From: Candidatus Pullichristensenella stercoripullorum | GTDB lineage: Bacteria; Bacillota; Clostridia; Christensenellales; Aristaeellaceae | Reading direction: 5' to 3' | DNA length: 9,978 bases | Assembly: GCA_018712885.1 (NCBI GenBank) | Contig: DVGE01000250.1 | Span: 1 to 9,978 of the forward strand | Shown here: piece after piece, positions 6,203 through 9,978 of the stretch | How the letters are laid out: every line of letters begins with the position of its first letter | Numbering within the stretch: the first letter of the stretch is position 1 | Made by a program: the position numbers and the translations under genes | Notes under the pieces: model-generated | Databases searched by the model: none | Seen by the model: only the letters and a program-made list of their open reading frames with translations | What the model was told of the DNA's origin: nothing

Positions 6203-7161
6203 GGCGGCTGCGCGCCCTGGGCGCGGAGGGCAAGCGCCGCATCGTGCAGGTGCTGGCGGCGGTTTTGTACAACGCCAATGTCGGCGGCTTTCTCAAGGGG
6301 ACCATCTATCAGGGCAACAGCAAGAAATTCTGCGTGCCGGGGCTGAACTGCTATAGCTGCCCCGGAGCCATCGCCTCCTGTCCCCTGGGGGCGCTGCAGG
6401 CGTCGCTCAACAACTTCCCCACGGCGGTGCCGCTCTATCTGCTGGGCATACTGCTGCTCTTTGGCGCGCTGCTGGGGCGGGCGGTGTGCGCCTTTTTATG
6501 CCCCTTTGGGCTCATTCAGGAGCTCTTGTATAAAATTCCCACGAAGAAACTGAAAAAAAGCGCTTGGACGCGGCGCTTGACGGTTATAAAATACATAGTG
6601 CTGGTGGTGATGGTCATCGCCCTGCCGCTGTATTTTCTCATCGTCAACGGCGTGGTCACCCCGGCATTCTGCAAGTGGCTCTGTCCCGTGGGCACGCTGG
6701 AGGGCGGCGTTCCCCTGTTGATCGCCAACGAGGGGCTGCGCGCGCAGATCGGCTGGCTGTTTTCCTGGAAGGCGCTGGTGACGGCGGCGGTGATCGCGGC
6801 CTCCATCTTCATCTACCGGCCCTTCTGCCGCTTTCTCTGCCCGCTGGGGGCCATCTACTCGCTGTTCAACCGCGCGGCGGTCTTCGGCGTGCGGCTGGAC
6901 AAGAAAAAGTGTACGCATTGCGGCGCCTGTGCGCGCGCCTGTAAGATGGATGTGCGCATCGTCAACGACCGCGAATGTCTGCGCTGCGGCGAGTGCGTTT
7001 CCCGCTGCCCGACGGGGGCCATATCCTGCAAATTCATCGCACCCAAAGGAGGAAAGACCCATGAAGACCCTGTTCGCACTCGTGCTCACGCTGGCGCTTC
7101 TCACGTCCGCGGCGCTGGCGACGCAGCTCAGCCCGGTCGCGGAGGGCCAGGAAGCCTCTGA
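6199..7161 (+). CDS. Polytopic [4Fe-4S] membrane protein (NapH/polyferredoxin-like)
   Basis: This is a 320-residue integral membrane electron carrier. An N-terminal cysteine cluster is at C45, C51, C54 and C61 (CVPGLNCYSCPG...CPLGAL). Three CxxxCP motifs follow at or near membrane segments (C97/C101, C158/C162, C210/C214), as in NapH-type proteins. A C-terminal ferredoxin domain has two CxxCxxCxxxC sets, C238-C241-C244-C248 and C260-C263-C266-C270, for two [4Fe-4S] clusters. Membrane segments are at about 75-100, 130-150 and 187-207. The ATG at 6199, overlapping the stop of the CXXC protein gene, fits better than the GTG at 6184; no clear ribosome binding site precedes it, consistent with coupling. 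After residue 287 the frame runs 101 bases into tlpA, and the last 33 residues look like an out-of-frame reading of that gene. It probably passes low-potential electrons outward to TlpA. Confidence 0.88.
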   Translation: MRRLRALGAEGKRRIVQVLAAVLYNANVGGFLKGTIYQGNSKKFCVPGLNCYSCPGAIASCPLGALQASLNNFPTAVPLYLLGILLLFGALLGRAVCAFLCPFGLIQELLYKIPTKKLKKSAWTRRLTVIKYIVLVVMVIALPLYFLIVNGVVTPAFCKWLCPVGTLEGGVPLLIANEGLRAQIGWLFSWKALVTAAVIAASIFIYRPFCRFLCPLGAIYSLFNRAAVFGVRLDKKKCTHCGACARACKMDVRIVNDRECLRCGECVSRCPTGAISCKFIAPKGGKTHEDPVRTRAHAGASHVRGAGDAAQPGRGGPGSL

Positions 7162-7603
7162 TTTTGAGGTCACCCTCACGGACGGCACGACCTTCAAGCT
7201 CTCCGATCAGCGCGGCAAGGCGGTGCTGGTCAACCTCTGGGCCACCTGGTGCCCGCCCTGCGTGGCGGAGATGCCCGACCTGCAAAAGCTCAGCGAGGAC
7301 TATGCCGATTCCCTCGTCGTGCTGGGCGTGAACGTCGGCGGCGACAGCCCCGAGGACGCGGCCGCGTTTATGGAAGAGAACGGCTACACCTACCCCTCGT
7401 ATGTGGATGTGGACTACTCGCTGGCCCTGGGCATGTTCCCCTCGCCCTACATTCCCTTCACCGTCGTCATCGACCCCAACGGCGTGGTGACGGCCATCCA
7501 CAGCGGCCTTGGCACCTACGAGGATTTCCAGGGCTACGTGGACGCGGCGCTTGCCAACGCCCCCGCCGAAGCGGAGGCCGCGCCTGCCGAAGAAGCGGCG
7601 TAA
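7061..7603 (+). CDS. TlpA-family extracytoplasmic thioredoxin-like protein
   Basis: This is a secreted or membrane-held thiol-disulfide oxidoreductase of the TlpA/ResA group, 180 residues long. Residues 1-20 form a Sec signal peptide ending in ALA, followed by a TlpA/AhpC-TSA fold: ASDFEVTLTDG (32-42), LVNLWATWCPPC (56-67) with active-site Cys64 and Cys67, and the cis-proline loop YIPFTVVID (130-138, Pro132). The tail from about 168 is a run of Ala, Glu and Pro. WCPPC is the motif of reducing TlpA-like proteins. The start ATG follows AAAGGAGG (7045-7052) by 8 bases, and the signal peptide begins directly there. It is the last gene of the three-gene redox cluster and overlaps the iron-sulfur gene by 101 bases. 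There is no lipobox. The partner to be reduced (cytochrome c apoprotein, peroxide or another secreted thiol) is not shown by the sequence. Confidence 0.92.
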   Translation: MKTLFALVLTLALLTSAALATQLSPVAEGQEASDFEVTLTDGTTFKLSDQRGKAVLVNLWATWCPPCVAEMPDLQKLSEDYADSLVVLGVNVGGDSPEDAAAFMEENGYTYPSYVDVDYSLALGMFPSPYIPFTVVIDPNGVVTAIHSGLGTYEDFQGYVDAALANAPAEAEAAPAEEAA

Positions 7604-7619
7604 ACGGATCGATAAAAAG

Positions 7620-7651
7620 ATGGAGCTTCCCGAAAAGGGAGGCTCCATTTT
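7620..7651. terminator. Bidirectional terminator between tlpA and hpf
   Basis: ATGGAGCTTCCC (7620-7631) pairs with GGGAGGCTCCAT (7637-7648) as a 12-bp stem with one G-T pair and a GAAAA loop. On the plus strand it is followed by TTTT (7648-7651). On the minus strand the flanking AAAAAG (7614-7619) reads as CTTTTT after the stem. It lies 16 bases past the tlpA stop codon and 37 bases past the convergent hpf stop codon, so it can serve both genes. Confidence 0.85.
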
Positions 7652-7685
7652 GCATGCCGCGCCGCTCAAATGAGCGGACGGCACA

Positions 7686-8219
7686 TTAGGTTTCCGGCTG
7701 CAACAGGCCGTAGCTTCCGTCAGAGCGCAGATAGAGGACGCACATGCTGTCCGTCTCCTCGTTCATAAACAGGAAGAAGGTGTGGCCAAGCAGCTCCATC
7801 TGAGCGATGGCGTCGTCCACGTGCATGGGCTTGACGGGGAACTTCTTCACGCGCACCAGATCGTAGGTGGCAACTTCCTCCTCGGGCTCGGCCGGCTCGT
7901 TCGCCACGGGCTCGAAGGCGCCCGCGCGCAGGCGCTTTTCCAGCTTCGTGCGGTGGCGGCGGATCTGGCGGTTCAGCTTGTCCACGGCGCGGTCGATAGA
8001 CATATACATATCGTTCGAAACTTCCTCGGCGCGCAGGATCACGCTGCCCACGCTGATGGTGATCTCAACGATATTGCGGTTGCCGCGCTCCTGGGAAATG
8101 CGGATCTGGGCCTCGACGTCGTCCTGGAAGTAGCGCTCGAGCTTGGTGAGCTTTTTCTCCACGCGCGCCTTGAGGCTATCGGTGACTTCCATGCCCTTGC
8201 CGATATATACAAATTTCAT
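7686..8219 (-). CDS. hpf: Ribosome hibernation-promoting factor, long form
   Basis: This protein binds the 30S subunit and dimerises ribosomes to inactive 100S particles in stationary phase or stress. At 177 residues it is the long form typical of Firmicutes. The N-terminal S30AE (YfiA-like) domain spans about 1-97 and includes the basic helix KLNRQIRRHRTKLEKRLR (81-98). An acidic linker (about 103-116, EPVANEPAEPEEE) leads to the C-terminal dimerisation domain (117-177, VRVKKFPVKPMHVDDAIAQM). I place the start at 8219, where AAAGGAG (8228-8234) sits 8 bases upstream and the sequence MKFVYIGKGMEVT is the usual family beginning; an in-frame extension upstream to 8285 has no family similarity. 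The gene stands alone, convergent with tlpA and divergent from lonB. A SigH-like promoter precedes it. Confidence 0.97.
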   Translation of the reverse strand: MKFVYIGKGMEVTDSLKARVEKKLTKLERYFQDDVEAQIRISQERGNRNIVEITISVGSVILRAEEVSNDMYMSIDRAVDKLNRQIRRHRTKLEKRLRAGAFEPVANEPAEPEEEVATYDLVRVKKFPVKPMHVDDAIAQMELLGHTFFLFMNEETDSMCVLYLRSDGSYGLLQPET

Positions 8220-8272
8220 CCGGCTCTCTCCTTTGTCGGTTATTGGACGGTGTTTTTTCCGTCTGAATGTTA

Positions 8273-8302
8273 ATATTCTGCGCACGCCTCGGTTTTTCCT
8301 GC
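8273..8302 (-). promoter_or_regulatory. Candidate SigH-type promoter of hpf
   Basis: On the minus strand GCAGGAAAA (8294-8302), 12 spacer bases and GCAGAATAT (8273-8281) fit the SigH consensus RnAGGAwWW-N11/12-RnnGAATww, as I recall it, without a mismatch. Transcription would start near 8265 and give a leader of about 45 bases before the hpf start codon. The hpf orthologue of Bacillus subtilis (yvyD) is known to be driven by SigH and SigB, which supports the reading. No good sigma-A promoter is seen for this gene. Confidence 0.6.
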
Positions 8303-8332
8303 TTCCTGAGAGGACGAATTTAAAAAAAGTTC

Positions 8333-8362
8333 ACATATTTTCCCAGAAAAGCGGTAAAAATG
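8333..8362 (+). promoter_or_regulatory. Candidate SigF-type (forespore) promoter of lonB
   Basis: ACATA (8333-8337), 15 spacer bases and GGTAAAAATG (8353-8362) match the SigF consensus GywTA-N15/16-GGnrAnAnTw, as I recall it, at 4 of 5 and 9 of 10 positions. The start would be near 8370, giving a leader of about 48 bases. Bacillus subtilis lonB is transcribed in the forespore by SigF, so the position in front of lonB is meaningful. A weak sigma-A alternative (TTCACA-N19-TAAAAA) overlaps it. Confidence 0.45.
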
Positions 8363-8374
8363 TCTGCCGAAAGG

Positions 8375-8395
8375 CGCGGCGGCCCATTCGCCGCG
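8375..8395 (+). promoter_or_regulatory. Leader hairpin before lonB
   Basis: CGCGGCG (8375-8381) pairs with CGCCGCG (8389-8395) around a 7-base loop. It ends 10 bases before the lonB ribosome binding site and would lie almost at the 5' end of a transcript from the SigF-like promoter, where stems commonly stabilise messages. No T-run follows, so it is not a terminator. In such GC-rich DNA a 7-bp stem can arise by chance. Confidence 0.3.
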
Positions 8396-8417
8396 TCCGT
8401 ATACCGGGAGGACAGAC

Positions 8418-9978
8418 ATGACGCAACTACTGATCGTGATGCAGATACTGCTCAGCCTGGTGGTGGGCGCCTACTTTTTCCGCCAGCTCCGCCGCGAGCG
8501 CGAAGCGCGCCCCGCCCGCCGTGAGGCACGCGCCGAGATGGAACACGTCCGCCATCTGCGCTCCATCCGCCTTTCCCAGCCGCTCAACGAGGCCGTGCGC
8601 CCGAAGAGCTTTGCCGAGATCATCGGGCAAGAAGAAGGCGTGCGCGCGCTCAAAGCCGTGCTCTGCGGGGAAAACCCGCAGCATGTGCTCATCTATGGGC
8701 CTCCGGGCGTAGGCAAGACCTGCGCGGCGCGGCTGGCGCTGGAGGCCGCCAAGAGATCGGAGGGCACGCCCTTTGGCGAGGACGCGCCCTTTGTCGAGAT
8801 GGACGCCACCTGTCTGCGCTTTGACGAGCGCGCCATCGCCGACCCGCTCTTTGGCAGCGTCCACGATCCCATCTATCAGGGAGCCGGCCCCCTGGGGCAG
8901 AGCGGCGTGCCGCAGCCCAAGGAGGGGGCGGTGACGCGCGCCCACGGCGGCGTATTGTTTTTGGATGAGATCGGCGAGATGCACCCTGTGCAGATGAACA
9001 AGCTGCTCAAAGTGCTCGAAGACCGCGTGGTGCGTCTCGACAGCGCCTACTACGACCCCACGGACGAGGCCACGCCCGCCTATATCCATGACATCTTCCA
9101 AAACGGCCTGCCTGCCGACTTCCGGCTCATCGGCGCCACCACGCGCAGCCCCGCCGACATCCCCCCGGCCCTGCGTTCGCGCTGCATGGAGATCTACTTT
9201 CGCCCGTTGGAGCGCAGGGAATTGGCGCTGGTAGCGGAGAACGCCGCCCGCCGCGCCGGATACGATCTTGCGCGGGAGGACGCGGCGCTGGTGGCCGCCT
9301 ACGCCGACAGCGCCCGCACCGCGGTCAACCTCGTGCAGCTGGCGGCGGCCACGGCGCGGCAGGAAAAGCGGGCGGGCATCCTGCGCGCGGACGTGGAATA
9401 CGTCGCCGCCTGTTCGCGCCGCGCGCTCGCGCGCGAGCCGGAGCCGGTCGCGGGCGATACGCCCGGGCAGGTGAACGCCCTGGCGGTCGGCGGCGCGGAA
9501 GTGGGGAGCATACTGTGCGCCGAGGCCGTCGCCCGTCCCGGCAGGGGCGAGCTGCGCGTCACCGGCGTGGTCGGGGAAGAGGAAGTCGCCGACGGCCATG
9601 GCCGCAGGCTGCGGCGCGCGGGCACGGCGCGCGATTCCGCCGAGGCCGCGCGCACGGCGCTCGCCGGCCTGGGCGTGCCCGTGGAGCGCTATGATATACA
9701 CGTCAACTTCCCCGGCGGGGCGCTGGTGGACGGCCCCTCGGCAGGCCTGGCCATGGCCGTGGCCATGCGCTCGGCCATCTCTGGCGAACCCGTCGCTTCC
9801 GACGCGGCCATGACCGGCGAGATCTCCGTCACCGGGGCGGTGCTGAGCGTGGGCGGCGTGCGCGCCAAAGTGCGCGCCGCCGCGCGCGCCCGCCTTCGCC
9901 GCGTGCTCATCCCCTGGGACAACCGAGACGAAGCGGGCGCGGAGAGCATCGAGGTCATCCCCGTGCGCACGCTTGCGG
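8418..9978 (+). CDS. lonB: ATP-dependent protease LonB (3' end outside window)
   Basis: This is a membrane-anchored AAA+ serine protease of the Firmicute LonB type, active in the forespore in Bacillus. The frame is open for 520 codons to the window edge. Residues 3-21 are a hydrophobic N-terminal anchor followed by a strongly basic stretch. The ATPase has Walker A GPPGVGKT (94-101) and Walker B VLFLDEIG (179-186). The segment from GSVHDPIYQGAG (146-157) to IHDIFQNGLPADFRLIGATTR (223-243) is characteristic of LonB. The protease domain carries DGPSAG with catalytic Ser441 and GGVRAKVRAA with Lys484; their 43-residue distance equals that of the Lon Ser-Lys dyad. GGGAGGA (8406-8412) precedes the ATG by 5 bases. 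Compared with the Bacillus protein about 30 residues should be missing. A SigF-like promoter and leader hairpin lie upstream. It lacks the N-terminal substrate-binding domain of LonA, so it is not lonA. Confidence 0.95.
   Translation, partial: MTQLLIVMQILLSLVVGAYFFRQLRREREARPARREARAEMEHVRHLRSIRLSQPLNEAVRPKSFAEIIGQEEGVRALKAVLCGENPQHVLIYGPPGVGKTCAARLALEAAKRSEGTPFGEDAPFVEMDATCLRFDERAIADPLFGSVHDPIYQGAGPLGQSGVPQPKEGAVTRAHGGVLFLDEIGEMHPVQMNKLLKVLEDRVVRLDSAYYDPTDEATPAYIHDIFQNGLPADFRLIGATTRSPADIPPALRSRCMEIYFRPLERRELALVAENAARRAGYDLAREDAALVAAYADSARTAVNLVQLAAATARQEKRAGILRADVEYVAACSRRALAREPEPVAGDTPGQVNALAVGGAEVGSILCAEAVARPGRGELRVTGVVGEEEVADGHGRRLRRAGTARDSAEAARTALAGLGVPVERYDIHVNFPGGALVDGPSAGLAMAVAMRSAISGEPVASDAAMTGEISVTGAVLSVGGVRAKVRAAARARLRRVLIPWDNRDEAGAESIEVIPVRTLA

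Noticed and set aside
8220..8285. Upstream extension of hpf to an ATG at 8285
   Set aside because: The added 22 residues are basic and unlike the family, the region contains the SigH-like promoter, and the start at 8219 has a well-spaced AAAGGAG.
8427..9701. A 424-codon minus-strand frame opposite lonB
   Set aside because: The plus-strand frame encodes an unambiguous LonB with Walker motifs and the Ser-Lys dyad, so the antisense frame is a composition artefact.

Overview
The window reads as a GC-rich anaerobic, probably spore-forming Firmicute of the clostridial type. Codon third positions are overwhelmingly G or C, but the gene content and signals are Firmicute: strong AGGAGG ribosome binding sites, a perfect HrcA operator (CIRCE), a long-form ribosome hibernation factor, a LonB protease of the Bacillus/Clostridium kind, and a cysteine-rich redox cluster I associate with anaerobic Clostridia. 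The species cannot be named from the sequence alone. Eight complete protein genes, one small CXXC protein gene and one gene cut by the window edge account for nearly all of the DNA, and no gene-free stretch exceeds about 200 bases.

Layout. Positions 168-2027 (minus) hold htpG (Hsp90), followed by a rho-independent terminator at 92-128 and preceded by a near-consensus vegetative promoter with a perfect CIRCE just upstream of its -35 box. Divergent from it, 2300-5952 (plus) is a phosphonate/phosphate-type ABC importer: binding protein (phnD), ATPase (phnC) and two different permeases (phnE, phnE). A pair of hairpins, one of them a REP-like repeat, separates the binding-protein gene from the rest. 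Positions 6065-7603 (plus) form a compact overlapping redox cluster: a 45-residue membrane protein ending in a CxxC motif, a polytopic polyferredoxin-type [4Fe-4S] protein, and a secreted TlpA-like thioredoxin. A hairpin with T-tracts on both sides ends this cluster and the convergent hpf gene (7686-8219, minus). hpf and lonB (8418 to the right edge, plus) diverge from a 198-base region containing a SigH-like promoter facing hpf and a SigF-like promoter facing lonB.

How the parts work together. HtpG, Hpf and LonB are stress, stationary-phase and sporulation functions with matching regulatory signals. The Phn genes are an uptake system without any visible C-P lyase or other catabolic gene, so the ligand remains open. 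The CXXC protein, iron-sulfur protein and TlpA look like a route carrying low-potential electrons from the cytoplasm across the membrane to an extracytoplasmic thioredoxin, without a CcdA/DsbD-type carrier in the window. That cluster is the most likely place for undescribed biology here, and its function is inferred rather than shown.
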